51,738 nucleotides of DNA from assembly GCA_903906425.1 (NCBI GenBank), contig CAIVKH010000175.1:1-51738 (forward strand), written 5' to 3'. Source of the stretch: an uncultured bacterium (lineage in GTDB: Bacteria; Verrucomicrobiota; Kiritimatiellia; CAIVKH01). The notes under the pieces are model-generated. The model was not told the DNA's origin. It saw only the letters and a program-made list of their open reading frames with translations, and made no database searches. Positions 35,570-44,757 of this stretch are shown in pieces; positions within the stretch are counted from its first letter, which is position 1, and each line of letters begins with the position of its first letter. The position numbers and the translations under genes were made by a program.

Positions 35570-35767
35570 ATGGGCGTTCCAAAAAGAAAAACGTCGAAAC
35601 AGCGCAAGCGCCAGCGGATCGCTGCGCAGCGCGCGCGCATCAGCTATCCGGCCCCATCGCCGTCGAGCACGGGCGGAACTGATTTTCATCTGCCGCACCG
35701 CGTGGACCCGGTTACGGGCATGTACAAGGGCCGGCAGGTCCTGGTGGTCTCGACAGACGAAGACTGA
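35570..35767 (+). CDS. rpmF: 50S ribosomal protein L32
   Basis: 65 residues, starting at ATG 35570 (GGGAG about 6 nt upstream). The N-terminal MGVPKRKTSKQRKRQRIAAQ is diagnostic for L32. The zinc-binding cysteines found in some species are absent, and the C-terminal half (DFHLPHRVDPVTGMYKGRQVL) matches the bacterial Cys-minus type. It belongs to the yceD-rpmF-plsX-fab operon. Confidence 0.95.
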   Translation: MGVPKRKTSKQRKRQRIAAQRARISYPAPSPSSTGGTDFHLPHRVDPVTGMYKGRQVLVVSTDED

Positions 35768-35770
35768 GCG

Positions 35771-36781
35771 ATGCGAATCGCCGTGGATGCCATGGGCGGC
35801 GACTTTGCGCCGTCCGCCCTCGTTGAAGGCTCTGTTCGAGCGGCCCGCGAACTGGCGCAAGTCGAAAAGCTCTTCCTCGTCGGCGACGAAAAGGCGATAA
35901 AAAAGGAACTTGCCCGGCTCGGAGACATACCGCCGAAGATCGAAATCCGCCACTGCACCGAAGTCGTCTCAATGACCGAGTCGCCGGCCACGGCCGTGCG
36001 TCGCAAGAAGGATTCATCCATCAGCCGTTCGGTTGACCTGGTGAAACGCGGCGAGGCTGATGCACTTTTTTCCGCAGGCAGCACAGGCGCCCAGGTTGCG
36101 GCCAGTCAGTTGAAGCTTCGTAATCTCGAAGGCGTTGAGCGGCCTGCCATTGCGGCGGTGATCCCGTCGCCGGTCAAGCCGTTCGTGTTGATCGACGCGG
36201 GTGCTAATCCGGACTGCACGCCCAAAATGCTCTTGCAGTTCGCCGTGATGGGCGCGGTTTATGCGAAGGAAATCATGGGCTGCAAAGGCGAACCGGGCAT
36301 CGGGTTGATGAGCAACGGCGAGGAAGACGAAAAAGGAAATGCGCTGACGAAGGAAACGTTTCCGCTGCTCAAGAAATCGGAATTGAATTTTCTGGGAAAC
36401 ATCGAAGGACATGATTTGTTCGAAGGCGAAGTTGATGTCGTCCTTTGCGACGGCTTCGTCGGCAATGTGATTTTGAAGACATGTGAGAACGTCGCGCACG
36501 CGATGAAGGTGTGGATGGTACAATCTTTCACGGCGACGCCGTTTCGCAAAATCGGCGCTTTGATCCTGAGCGGTGCCGCGAAAGAACTGAAAAAGCGGAT
36601 CGATCCATCGGCCCACGGCGGGATGCCGCTGCTCGGCGTCAACGGTGTGAGCATCATCGGCCACGGCGGCTCGAATGCCACGGCGGTTTTCAATGGCATC
36701 CGCTATGCGGCGGAGGCAGTCCGCCACGACATCAACCATCTCATCATCGACGGCATCAAGAAACTTCCGGTTGCTCCATGA
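35771..36781 (+). CDS. plsX: Phosphate acyltransferase PlsX
   Basis: 336 residues, 3 bp after rpmF. PlsX makes acyl phosphate from acyl-ACP and phosphate, the first committed step of phospholipid synthesis in most bacteria. The N-terminal RIAVDAMGGDFAPSALVEG and the central SAGSTGAQVAASQLKL, VLIDAGANPDC and VLCDGFVGNVILKTCE are typical. The stop overlaps the fabH start (ATGA), which shows coupling. Confidence 0.95.
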   Translation: MRIAVDAMGGDFAPSALVEGSVRAARELAQVEKLFLVGDEKAIKKELARLGDIPPKIEIRHCTEVVSMTESPATAVRRKKDSSISRSVDLVKRGEADALFSAGSTGAQVAASQLKLRNLEGVERPAIAAVIPSPVKPFVLIDAGANPDCTPKMLLQFAVMGAVYAKEIMGCKGEPGIGLMSNGEEDEKGNALTKETFPLLKKSELNFLGNIEGHDLFEGEVDVVLCDGFVGNVILKTCENVAHAMKVWMVQSFTATPFRKIGALILSGAAKELKKRIDPSAHGGMPLLGVNGVSIIGHGGSNATAVFNGIRYAAEAVRHDINHLIIDGIKKLPVAP

Positions 36782-37812
36782 CTAAAAAGACCCACGATTT
36801 GAAACGCATCAGAACCACGCCTTTGGACGCGGTGATCATCGGGACCGGCGCGTACATGCCTGAGCGGATTCTCACAAACGACGAACTTTCCACCATGGTG
36901 GCTACGTCGAATGAATGGATCGAATCTCGCACGGGCATCCGCGAGCGGCGAATTGCCTCGCCCGAACAGGCCAGTTCCGATTTGGGTGCGGAGGCCGCGC
37001 GCCGCGCACTCGCGAATGCTCGCGTTCAAGCCGACGAAATTGACATGATCGTTGTCGCGACGATCACGCCGGACATGGGGCTGCCGAATACAGGATGCCT
37101 GATCCAACAGAAAATCGGCGCGCACAACGCATTTTGTTTCGATATCGAGGCGGCATGTTCGGGCTTTGTTTATGCCCTTGAAATAGCCAGCCAGTTCATT
37201 TCGAATGGCACCGTGAAAACGGCGCTCGTCCTTGGCGCAGAAAAGATCAGTTGCATTACCGATTGGAAAGACCGATCGCTCTGCGTTCTGTTCGGTGATG
37301 GCGCAGGCGCGGCTGTCGTGCAGGCTCGTCCGGCAGGGACCGGCGGCGTGATTCACACGATCATGCGTTCCGACGGCCGGCTTGGCGATCTGCTGATGCT
37401 GCCGGGCGGCGGCAGCAGGCATCCTGCGTCCCATGACACCGTATCACATGGCTTGCATTACATGAAAATGGACGGGCGCGAAGTTTTCAAACACGCGGTC
37501 ACCTGCATGACCAGCGTGGCAAAAGATGTGCTCACTGCATGTGGCCTGAAAGTGGAAGACCTCAAGCTGATCATCCCGCATCAGGCGAATATGCGGATCG
37601 TGAAGGCCATCGGCGACCGCCTCGGCGGGAAGCCAGAACAATATTTTGTGAATCTCGACAAATATGGAAATACATCGGCCGCGTCGGTGATTGTCGCGCT
37701 GGATGAGGCCTCGCGTAAAAACCATCTGAAGAAAGGCGACCTCGTGTTGCTCGTTGCTTTTGGCGGCGGCTTCACGTGGTGCGCCAGCATCGTGGAGTGG
37801 TGTCATGGTTAA
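36778..37812 (+). CDS. fabH: Beta-ketoacyl-ACP synthase III FabH
   Basis: 344 residues. FabH condenses acetyl-CoA with malonyl-ACP to start fatty acid synthesis. The catalytic triad is C127 (AACSGF), H268 (IPHQAN) and N298 (GNTSAAS). A short basic N-terminal extension of about 15 residues precedes the usual start. The ATG overlaps the plsX stop, and the fabD start lies inside its last codons, so plsX-fabH-fabD are tightly coupled. Confidence 0.96.
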   Translation: MTKKTHDLKRIRTTPLDAVIIGTGAYMPERILTNDELSTMVATSNEWIESRTGIRERRIASPEQASSDLGAEAARRALANARVQADEIDMIVVATITPDMGLPNTGCLIQQKIGAHNAFCFDIEAACSGFVYALEIASQFISNGTVKTALVLGAEKISCITDWKDRSLCVLFGDGAGAAVVQARPAGTGGVIHTIMRSDGRLGDLLMLPGGGSRHPASHDTVSHGLHYMKMDGREVFKHAVTCMTSVAKDVLTACGLKVEDLKLIIPHQANMRIVKAIGDRLGGKPEQYFVNLDKYGNTSAASVIVALDEASRKNHLKKGDLVLLVAFGGGFTWCASIVEWCHG

Positions 37813-38731
37813 GGCGGCAATTCTTTTCCCGGGACAGGGCGCGCAGCAGGTCGGAATGGCGAAAGATCTCGCGGCTGCAATTCCGGAATGCAGCAATGTT
37901 TTCAAGCGTGCCGGCGATGTACTCGGCTGCGATCTGACTGCGATTTGTTTCGAAGGACCGATCGAGAAACTGACAATTTCTGCGCACGCGCAACCGGGGA
38001 TTTTCGTTGCGAGCATGGCCTGTCTGGCGGCGCTGAAACTGAGGAAACCCGGCATCACTTTCGATTGCGCTGCAGGCCTCAGTTCCGGCGAATGGACGGC
38101 GCTGCATCTGGCCGGAGTCGTATCGTTCGAAGACACGCTTCGGATTCTGGAAGCGCGCGGCCGGTTCATGCAACAGGCTTGCGAAGCGCAACCGGGCGGC
38201 ATGTTGACCATCGTTGGTGCAGACCAGAAGACGCTCGAAACGATCTGCAGTCGCTCCGGAATTCAGATGGCAAATCTGAATTCCCGCGAGCAGACCGTGT
38301 TGAGCGGACGGCTCGATGGTATTGATGTCGCAGAGAAGGTGGCGAAGGAACTTGGCCTGCGTCGCGTGATCCGGCTGAACGTTGCCGGGGCCTTCCATTC
38401 CGTACTGATGAAGCCCGCCGCCGATAAATTTGCCGCATTTCTTCAAACTGTGAATTTCAGCGCGCCCAAGATGACCGTTGTTTCAAATGTCACTGGCAAA
38501 CCGCACGGCCAGCCGGACCAGATTCGCGCCGCGATGGTAGACCAGATATGCTCGTCAGTTCACTGGGTTCACAGCATTGAATGGATGATGGAACAGGGCA
38601 TCCATGCCTATCTGGAATGCGGACCTGGAAAAGTTTTGACCGGATTGGTGCGGCGTATTGACAACCAGGCGTCGCTCACTAACATCACCGACCTTTCAAC
38701 TTTGGAAGCTGCGGGAGCGGCATTGGCCTGA
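37805..38731 (+). CDS. fabD: Malonyl-CoA:ACP transacylase FabD
   Basis: 308 residues, overlapping fabH by 8 bp. FabD loads malonyl groups onto acyl carrier protein. The N-terminal FPGQGAQQVGMA is typical. The active-site motif reads GLSSGEW with S93; the usual GHSxGE has His here, but GLS variants are known in the family. The second catalytic His is in VAGAFHSVLM. fabG follows 20 bp later. Confidence 0.94.
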   Translation: MVKAAILFPGQGAQQVGMAKDLAAAIPECSNVFKRAGDVLGCDLTAICFEGPIEKLTISAHAQPGIFVASMACLAALKLRKPGITFDCAAGLSSGEWTALHLAGVVSFEDTLRILEARGRFMQQACEAQPGGMLTIVGADQKTLETICSRSGIQMANLNSREQTVLSGRLDGIDVAEKVAKELGLRRVIRLNVAGAFHSVLMKPAADKFAAFLQTVNFSAPKMTVVSNVTGKPHGQPDQIRAAMVDQICSSVHWVHSIEWMMEQGIHAYLECGPGKVLTGLVRRIDNQASLTNITDLSTLEAAGAALA

Positions 38732-38751
38732 AGATCGAATAAGGAACGAAC

Positions 38752-39498
38752 ATGGCTCACTTGGCAGGGAAAATGGCGTTGGTTACCGGGGCTGCCCGTG
38801 GTATCGGGCAGGCTATCGCGGTGAAGCTTGCCGACGAAGGTGCGGACATCGCTTTGTGCGATCTGCAAAAGGAATGGCTGGCCGAGACGGCGGCCATAAT
38901 CACCGGGCTTGGCCGACGCGCGGAATGTTACGCGGTTGATGTCTCCAGCGCATCCGGCGTACAGTCCACGGTCCAGCAGATCGAGAAAGATTTCGGCAAG
39001 ATTGATATTCTCATCAACAACGCAGGCATTACGCGCGATACAGTCTTGATCCGGATGAGCGAGCAGGACTGGGATCAGGTGTTGGACGTTAATTTGAAGG
39101 GAACGTTTCTTTTTACGAAAGCTGTCAGCAGGCCGATGATGAAACAGCGCTCCGGCACGATTGTGAGCGTGGCATCCATCATTGGCTTGATTGGCAACGC
39201 CGGACAGTGCAACTATGCGGCCTCAAAAGCGGGTGTCATTGCGCTGACCAAGTCGGTCGCAAAAGAGTTGGCGTCGCGGAATATTCGCGCCAATGCCGTT
39301 GCACCCGGCTTCATTCAGACGAAGATGACGGAGAAACTTTCGGAGGATGTCCGGGCGAAAATGCTTGAGGCCATTCCGCTGGCGCGCTTCGGCGATCCGG
39401 CGGATGTGGCAAATGTGGTGCTGTTTCTGGCCAGCGACGCGTCCGCGTACGTGACCGGCCAGGTCATCAGCGTCTGTGGTGGAATGGTAACGAGCTAG
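38752..39498 (+). CDS. fabG: 3-oxoacyl-ACP reductase FabG
   Basis: 248 residues. FabG is the NADPH-dependent short-chain dehydrogenase that reduces beta-ketoacyl-ACP. The cofactor motif is [12 protein letters not shown] (about 13-24), followed by NNAGITRD, the catalytic Ser (VSVASIIG) and the Tyr and Lys of the YAASKAG motif. The C-terminal [10 protein letters not shown] is typical. It sits between fabD and acpP in one operon. Confidence 0.95.
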   Translation: MAHLAGKMALVTGAARGIGQAIAVKLADEGADIALCDLQKEWLAETAAIITGLGRRAECYAVDVSSASGVQSTVQQIEKDFGKIDILINNAGITRDTVLIRMSEQDWDQVLDVNLKGTFLFTKAVSRPMMKQRSGTIVSVASIIGLIGNAGQCNYAASKAGVIALTKSVAKELASRNIRANAVAPGFIQTKMTEKLSEDVRAKMLEAIPLARFGDPADVANVVLFLASDASAYVTGQVISVCGGMVTS

Positions 39499-39520
39499 AA
39501 AAAGACAGGAGAAATAGAAC

Positions 39521-39763
39521 ATGGCACTTGAAGACAAGGTCAAGGAAATCATCGTCGAGCAGCTTGGCGTTAACGCCGAACAGGTCACGCCCGAAGCGTC
39601 CTTCATCGAAGACCTCGGCGCTGATTCGCTCGACACGGTCGAACTCGTCATGGCGTTTGAAGAGGAATTCGGCGCCGAAATCCCCGACGAAGACGCCGAG
39701 AAACTGACGACGGTTGGTTCGGTCGTCAAATATCTGAAAGAAAAAGGCTACGGCGACAAATAA
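39521..39763 (+). CDS. acpP: Acyl carrier protein
   Basis: 80 residues, strongly acidic. The phosphopantetheine attachment site is S36 in [13 protein letters not shown] typical ribosome site (AGGAG) lies about 9 nt upstream. It carries the growing acyl chain for the Fab enzymes encoded around it, and the arm comes from coenzyme A. An intrinsic terminator follows, so acpP may be expressed more strongly than fabF downstream. Confidence 0.97.
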   Translation: MALEDKVKEIIVEQLGVNAEQVTPEASFIEDLGADSLDTVELVMAFEEEFGAEIPDEDAEKLTTVGSVVKYLKEKGYGDK

Positions 39764-39792
39764 CGCCGCGGTCGTTCCACGTTAAGTTTTGT

Positions 39793-39830
39793 CCACGCGG
39801 CCGTCCGGCCGCGTGGCCTTTTCATTTTTT
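39793..39830 (+). terminator. Intrinsic terminator or attenuator between acpP and fabF
   Basis: A 10-bp GC stem (CCACGCGGCC, loop GTCC, GGCCGCGTGG) is followed by CCTTTTCATTTTTT. It lies 29 bp after acpP and ends about 19 bp before the fabF start, so partial read-through is expected if no other promoter drives fabF. Confidence 0.88.
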
Positions 39831-39848
39831 CAAGCAGGTCGCGCGCTC

Positions 39849-41096
39849 ATGAGCAAACGCAGGGTCGCTGTAACGGGTCTCGGAATCGTCTCGCCGATGG
39901 GGTGTGATCTCGACAAGGTCTGGCAACGGCTGATCAACGGCCAGTCCGGCATCAGCCGGATCCGCTATTTTGATCCGACCGACTACACGTCGCAGATCGC
40001 CGGTCAGGTTGTCGATTTCGACGCCAGCGCATATCTCGACAAGAAGCTCCAGCGCCGCATGGATCCCTTTTGCCATTACGGCTTCACCGCAGCGAAACTT
40101 GCCGTGAATAATGCAGGGCTTGATTTCGACAACGAGAACCGGGAGCGCACCGGCTGCATCCTTTCGTCCGGCATCGGCGGCCTGCACGTCTTGCAGGAGC
40201 AGATGAAGCTCCTGATCACCAGAGGCCCCGGGAGGTTTTCGCCGTTCATGATTCCGCAGATGATCACCAACATCTGCGCCGGCTATGTTGCCATTGAATA
40301 TGGACTCGAAGGCCCCAACTTCGCCATCGTCTCCGCCTGCGCATCCGGCACCCACTCCATCGGCGAGTCGCTTCGCATGATTCAACACGACGAGGCCGAC
40401 ATCATGCTTGCCGGCGGCACGGAAGCGCCCGTGTGCGAACTTGGCGTTGGCGGATTCTGCGCCATGCGCGCGCTCAGCCACACCCGCAATCACGAACCGA
40501 CTCTGGCCAGCCGTCCGTTTGACGCGCATCGCGACGGATTCGTCATCGCCGAGGGTGCCGCCGTTCTCGTGCTGGAGGAGATGGAGCACGCGAAAAAACG
40601 CGGCGCGAACATCTGGTGCGAACTGGCCGGCTACGGCCGCACGGATGACGCCTACCACATCACCGCCCCCGACATAAACGCCAGAGGTGCCACGCGCAGC
40701 ATGACGCTGGCGATGCAAGATGCCGGCGTGAACCCCGAACAGGTTGACTATATCAACGCCCACGGCACCAGCACCGAACTCAACGACAAGGGCGAGACGC
40801 TTGCCATCAAGCAGGCCTTCGGTGAAAACTTGGCGCGAAAGGTCGCGATCAGCTCCACAAAATCCATGATCGGCCACTCCCTCGGCGCCGCCGGCGCCAT
40901 TGAATCGGTCGTCTGCGCCCTCAGCATCCGCCACGGCGCGATCCATCCGACGGTCAACCTCGACAACCCCGATCCCAACTGCGATCTGGACTACGTGCCG
41001 CACACCGCCCGCCAGCAGAAGGTCCGCTGCACCCTCAACAACTCGCTCGGCTTCGGCGGCCACAACGCCACGCTCTGCTTCCGCGCACTCGACTGA
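39849..41096 (+). CDS. fabF: Beta-ketoacyl-ACP synthase II FabF
   Basis: 415 residues from ATG 39849 (MSKRRVAVTG); an upstream in-frame start lies in the terminator and was rejected. FabF elongates acyl chains by condensing acyl-ACP with malonyl-ACP. The catalytic Cys is in VSACASGTHSIGE, with His residues in NAHGTSTELND and KSMIGHSLGAAGA. The C-terminal NNSLGFGGHNA is standard. It is the last gene of the fatty acid block. Confidence 0.95.
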   Translation: MSKRRVAVTGLGIVSPMGCDLDKVWQRLINGQSGISRIRYFDPTDYTSQIAGQVVDFDASAYLDKKLQRRMDPFCHYGFTAAKLAVNNAGLDFDNENRERTGCILSSGIGGLHVLQEQMKLLITRGPGRFSPFMIPQMITNICAGYVAIEYGLEGPNFAIVSACASGTHSIGESLRMIQHDEADIMLAGGTEAPVCELGVGGFCAMRALSHTRNHEPTLASRPFDAHRDGFVIAEGAAVLVLEEMEHAKKRGANIWCELAGYGRTDDAYHITAPDINARGATRSMTLAMQDAGVNPEQVDYINAHGTSTELNDKGETLAIKQAFGENLARKVAISSTKSMIGHSLGAAGAIESVVCALSIRHGAIHPTVNLDNPDPNCDLDYVPHTARQQKVRCTLNNSLGFGGHNATLCFRALD

Positions 41097-41151
41097 GCGC
41101 GCGAAGGCCGGACCAGACAAGAAATGAAACCGCTCAAAGATCCTCCGGGAT

Positions 41152-41198
41152 TTCCAATGATTGGAACTTTGCGAAGCCGTCATTTCCAATCATTGGAA
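41152..41198. repeat. Palindrome pair, locus 11
   Basis: Exact copies at 41152-41166 (G centre) and 41184-41198 (C centre), spaced 32 bp, between fabF and the DHH gene. Confidence 0.95.
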
Positions 41199-41238
41199 AA
41201 GCGCGGTACCTTCTCGCCACTGTGAATTGCCGCCGCCC

Positions 41239-42369
41239 ATGAATGACGAAGAGTCATCGCTGATTGACACGCAGCTCGAGCAGTTCGGCGCGGTGCTGCA
41301 GGGCCACTCGCGCGTGTTGCTCATTCCGCACGACTATCCGGACCCCGATGCGCTCGCCAGCGCCGCCGCGCTGCACCTGCTGCTCCAGAAAAAATGGGGC
41401 ATCCACGGACAGATCGCGTTCAGCGGCGAGGTCTCGCGCGCCGAGAACAAGGAACTGCTGCGCCGGCTGCGCTTCCGCTGGCACCGCATGGACGACATGC
41501 GCCGCGTCCCGCGCCTGAAGAAGATTCCGTGCATCCTCATCGACACCGCCCCGTGGTCGCGCAACGTCACCATTCCGCATTTCGCCCATCCCATCGCTGT
41601 GTTCGACCATCACCAGCACCCGAAATGGCAGGACACGAAACACGCGAAGATTTTTGCGGACATCCGCGGCGGCGCGGGCGCGACCACCACCATCGCCTTC
41701 GACTATCTTAAGCGCGCCGGCATCGAAGTTCCGCGCTGGCTCGCCGCGATCATGGTGTATGCGATCGCCTCCGAGACGCTCGACCTTTCGCGCGATTACG
41801 AGGAAGCCGACCGCGAGGCTTATCTCGAACTCGCCGCGCGCGCTGACCATCGCATCATCGGCCGCATCCGCCATGCGCCACTGCCCCGCCTCTATTTCGG
41901 CCACCTCAGCGAAGCCATCGAAAATGCGCGGCAGGCCGGGCCGGTGGTTTTCACGCATCTCGAAAGTGTCGAACAGCCCGAGATCGTCGCCGAGATCGCC
42001 GATATGCTCATGCGCATGGAAGGCGTGCGCTGGTCGTTCTGCACCGCCAACATCAACGACCGCGTCTATGTCTCAATCCGCAGCCGCCAGCGCGGCGCGC
42101 GCTGCAGCCGCCTGCTGCGCTCCGCCATCGGCGCGAACGGATCGGCCGGCGGACACATGCAACTGGCCGCGGGACTTTTCAATCCCGGCGAGGGAACCTG
42201 GGCGGAGCGCGAAGGCCGCCGGCTGGCGCTGGTCCGGTCCATCGTCCGCAAGATCGTCAAAAGCGCGCCGGAGGATTCCGACCAGTTCGACAATTATTCC
42301 CGCCGCGTGCTCGCCCTGCTCGAAGACGAGAAGGCGGCGGCGAAACAATCCCGGCCCGACGCGGGCTGA
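41239..42369 (+). CDS. DHH-family phosphoesterase (NrnA-like)
   Basis: 376 residues from ATG 41239; upstream codons run through the palindrome pair. DHH phosphoesterases hydrolyse short oligonucleotides, pAp or cyclic dinucleotides with metal ions. The metal motifs appear as HDYPDPDALASA (about 32-43), IDTAP, FDHHQHPK (the DHH itself) and a C-terminal DHHA1-type GGHMQLAAG. The first motif has an extra Pro-Asp compared with the classic DHxDxD. A basic tail (about 50 residues) follows. The substrate cannot be told from the sequence; pAp/nanoRNA is the most common. Confidence 0.85.
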   Translation: MNDEESSLIDTQLEQFGAVLQGHSRVLLIPHDYPDPDALASAAALHLLLQKKWGIHGQIAFSGEVSRAENKELLRRLRFRWHRMDDMRRVPRLKKIPCILIDTAPWSRNVTIPHFAHPIAVFDHHQHPKWQDTKHAKIFADIRGGAGATTTIAFDYLKRAGIEVPRWLAAIMVYAIASETLDLSRDYEEADREAYLELAARADHRIIGRIRHAPLPRLYFGHLSEAIENARQAGPVVFTHLESVEQPEIVAEIADMLMRMEGVRWSFCTANINDRVYVSIRSRQRGARCSRLLRSAIGANGSAGGHMQLAAGLFNPGEGTWAEREGRRLALVRSIVRKIVKSAPEDSDQFDNYSRRVLALLEDEKAAAKQSRPDAG

Positions 42370-42444
42370 GCTTGCGCCCCCGAAGCTGCCCGATCCTCGC
42401 AACGGCGTATTGAAACCGGGCCGTCCCCCGCTATTATTTTGCGC

Positions 42445-42825
42445 ATGCCTGAAAAATCAATCGAGATCAACTGCCCCGCGTGCGGGCGTGAAACGCTGCT
42501 GATGAGACAGCCGAAATACGATGGTTTCAAGCGCGTCGGCGAAACATTTTCCTGCTCCGCCTGCGGCCACGAATTTGCCAGCGAGTCGGAAGTCCCGTTC
42601 AAGAACGGGCGCAAAGTCGGCGTTTTCACCGACGCCGACCGGTCGAAGCAGGTCAAGGTTTTCGACGACGACGAAAAAGGGAAGATCTGCCGCTACTGCA
42701 AAAACTACATCGTGAATCCGTTCACGCAGTACTGCAGCCACCATAAGAAGGAAGTCGAGGCCACCGACACCTGCCCCGCCTTCACGCCCAAGCCGGCCGA
42801 GCCGCCGAAAAAAGTCGCACTGTAA
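42445..42825 (+). CDS. Small zinc-ribbon protein
   Basis: 126 residues. Cysteine pairs are at C10/C13 (CPAC), C37/C40 (CSAC) and C82/C85 (CRYC), with C97 and C110 plus two His nearby (CSHHKK), so two zinc ribbons are likely. The central part is charged (FDDDEKGK) and the tail is proline/lysine-rich. No membrane segment. I do not recognise a named family; nucleic-acid or protein binding is plausible. It converges with the glycosyltransferase gene, whose stop is 3 bp away. Confidence 0.7.
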   Translation: MPEKSIEINCPACGRETLLMRQPKYDGFKRVGETFSCSACGHEFASESEVPFKNGRKVGVFTDADRSKQVKVFDDDEKGKICRYCKNYIVNPFTQYCSHHKKEVEATDTCPAFTPKPAEPPKKVAL

Positions 42826-42828
42826 TTT

Positions 42829-44430
42829 TTACTTGCCGGGGCTTTGCGCCCCGCCCGCGTCCGACTTCGCCCCTTTGCTCTTCGCGCGATAGAACTCGAG
42901 CGTCGGCGAAACGAAATATCCGCCGAACATCGGGTCCAGCTTCCGGTAAAACTTCTTGTTGATGAAGTGCGAGTCGAATTTCGCGACCAGCTCGAACGGA
43001 CCGGCCGGCTTGCGCAGATGATTGTAGGAATTGATCCAGCCTTGGTCTCCCGCGCGATAGAAACGGTCGAAATGCAGAGATGAGACCTGAATCAGATCGT
43101 TGGTCTCATTTCCCTTCAGGCTGCGCACCGCCGCGTCGTTCTTGCCGTCAATGACCATCGAGGGCGCGCACCTTGAGGGCAGCGCGAGGTAGCGCGCCCA
43201 TCCGCACGCCAGCATCGTCTGGTTTGTCTTGAGGTTCTCATCCAGCCAGCGGCCCGCGACATCGCGCGTCTCGCGCCCAAAACGCGCCGTCGTCTGCATC
43301 GTGAAAATTCCCGTATAAATAAGGCACGCCAGCGTCGCGATGACGGCAATCGCGCGGCGCGGACCTTTTCCCGATTCGATCCAGTCGGCTTGCCAGAGTC
43401 CGGCCAAAACCGTTCCGAGAACAATGATCGGCAGGTAATATCTGATCGGCGTGAACGTCCAGCTTCCGGTGACGGCAAAGAACGCGGCCGCAAAGGCGAT
43501 CGGCACGAATTTGCGGCGATCAAAATGGAACAGAGCCCAGAGCGCGCCGGCCGCGGCGCACGCATAAAGCGCGATCCCCAGGCTGAACGGCCACGCGGCG
43601 ACGATCTGATAAAGATAACGATGATATTGCCAGCCATCGGCCGGCAGGCTGAAACCGCTGTGATGCCCGATGGTGTGGTTGTGCTCGTATTGCATCGCAG
43701 TTCGCAGCTTGTCGAAATGGATGAAGCTGTACGGCGTCGCGATGAAAGCAAACACGAGCGACGTAACCCCGGCAATTACCAGCCCCGCGAACTTCCGCAG
43801 CCATACCGAACGCGACGCCACCGTCCCGGCGAAGATCGCAACGACAGCGATCGCCGCGGTGTATTTGCTGCCGACGGCCAGGCCGAGCGCCGCGCCGGCC
43901 AGTGCAAAATCGATCAGCCGCGTCCTGTCAATGAGCCGGACCGAAAGCAAGACAGTCAGCGCCGTCCAGAATGTCATCACCGGGTCAGTGATCGCCATAT
44001 GGCACTCCCACACGTTGAGAGGAAGCAACGCCATCCACAACGCCGCCAGCAGTCCCGCGCGGGCCGAACCGCCTAGCGCTCGCGCGAGCCCGAACATCAC
44101 CAACGATGTCGCCGCGCCGAAGATCGCAACGATGATCCGGCCGACGAGATAGCATTGCCAATCTAGCATCGCGCAGCCCAGATGGCGGAGAATGCCGGAC
44201 GCACCTGCGGTCAGATACATCAGGAATGCCGGATAATTGTACCAGCCCGGATCAAGGTTCTGCCGCGAAAGCAGGAGCGCATGCTTCATCACATAATCAT
44301 GTTCATCGGGATGCATTTCCGTGCGGCCCGGCAGCCCCCAGTTATTGCCCCACAGCCGCAGCCCCAGCGCCAGCAGGAATATCGCCGCCAGCAGCCATCG
44401 CGATGTTGATTTCAATGTTGAATCTGACAT
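42829..44430 (-). CDS. GT-C fold membrane glycosyltransferase (family 39/ArnT-like)
   Basis: 533 residues with about ten hydrophobic helices. Such enzymes use polyprenyl-phosphate sugars on the periplasmic side of the inner membrane. The first loop after helix 1 has the acidic motif HPDEHDYVMKHA, matching the catalytic Asp/Glu loop of dolichyl-phosphate-mannose-type transferases. Further helices include LALGLRLWGNNWGL, FWTALTVLLSVRL and FTPIRYYLPIIVLG, followed by a soluble C-terminal domain of about 170 residues. Acceptor unknown; LPS or a protein is possible. No clear ribosome site lies before the ATG at 44430. Confidence 0.8.
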   Translation of the reverse strand: MSDSTLKSTSRWLLAAIFLLALGLRLWGNNWGLPGRTEMHPDEHDYVMKHALLLSRQNLDPGWYNYPAFLMYLTAGASGILRHLGCAMLDWQCYLVGRIIVAIFGAATSLVMFGLARALGGSARAGLLAALWMALLPLNVWECHMAITDPVMTFWTALTVLLSVRLIDRTRLIDFALAGAALGLAVGSKYTAAIAVVAIFAGTVASRSVWLRKFAGLVIAGVTSLVFAFIATPYSFIHFDKLRTAMQYEHNHTIGHHSGFSLPADGWQYHRYLYQIVAAWPFSLGIALYACAAAGALWALFHFDRRKFVPIAFAAAFFAVTGSWTFTPIRYYLPIIVLGTVLAGLWQADWIESGKGPRRAIAVIATLACLIYTGIFTMQTTARFGRETRDVAGRWLDENLKTNQTMLACGWARYLALPSRCAPSMVIDGKNDAAVRSLKGNETNDLIQVSSLHFDRFYRAGDQGWINSYNHLRKPAGPFELVAKFDSHFINKKFYRKLDPMFGGYFVSPTLEFYRAKSKGAKSDAGGAQSPGK

Positions 44431-44757
44431 GTCGGATCGGATTCTTATGCATAATCACACCGCATGTCACGCGGCTTTGAACATTCCCTCCTCCGGAGAT
44501 AAAGCTGCCCCATTCTAACTCGCGTCCCGCGCCGCGAACGGCACGATCCGCAGACTTCCAATGATTGGAAAACACGGCCTCGCAGATTTCCAATCATTGG
44601 AACTGTCCTTCTCGCGCGAGAGACCGGATCTGTGGCACGTGCCGGCAAAATAGCTGAAAATGCTAACTGTTTTCCGTTGCGCGCTGCCTCGCGCCTCCTA
44701 TTCTTGCGCCCGACAACCCGACGGCGGGTCCGATAACTTATAACAAATGAGGTATCC
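44431..44757. other. Divergent intergenic region, 327 bp
   Basis: I see no gene here. It holds the palindrome pair at 44556-44602 and, near 44733-44750, A/T-rich sequence (AACTTATAACAA) that may contain a -10 element for the amidohydrolase gene. A strong GGAGGAGGG at 44486-44494 (minus strand) leads only into a five-codon ORF, which was not called. Confidence 0.5.
44556..44602. repeat. Palindrome pair, locus 12
   Basis: Exact copies at 44556-44570 (G centre) and 44588-44602 (C centre), spaced 32 bp, between divergent genes. Confidence 0.95.

Noticed and set aside
42837..42853. Hairpin CGGGGC/GCCCCG as terminator between converging genes
   Set aside because: It is inside the end of the glycosyltransferase coding sequence and has no T-run on either side.
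44467..44484. Five-codon ORF MFKAA with a strong GGAGGAGGG upstream
   Set aside because: It is too short to judge as a leader peptide; no attenuator structure lies between it and the glycosyltransferase start.
44632..44650. Second sigma-54-like site (TGGCACGTGCCGGC)
   Set aside because: The GG to GC distance is 11 and not 12, and the match is part of a local palindrome, GGCACGTGCC.
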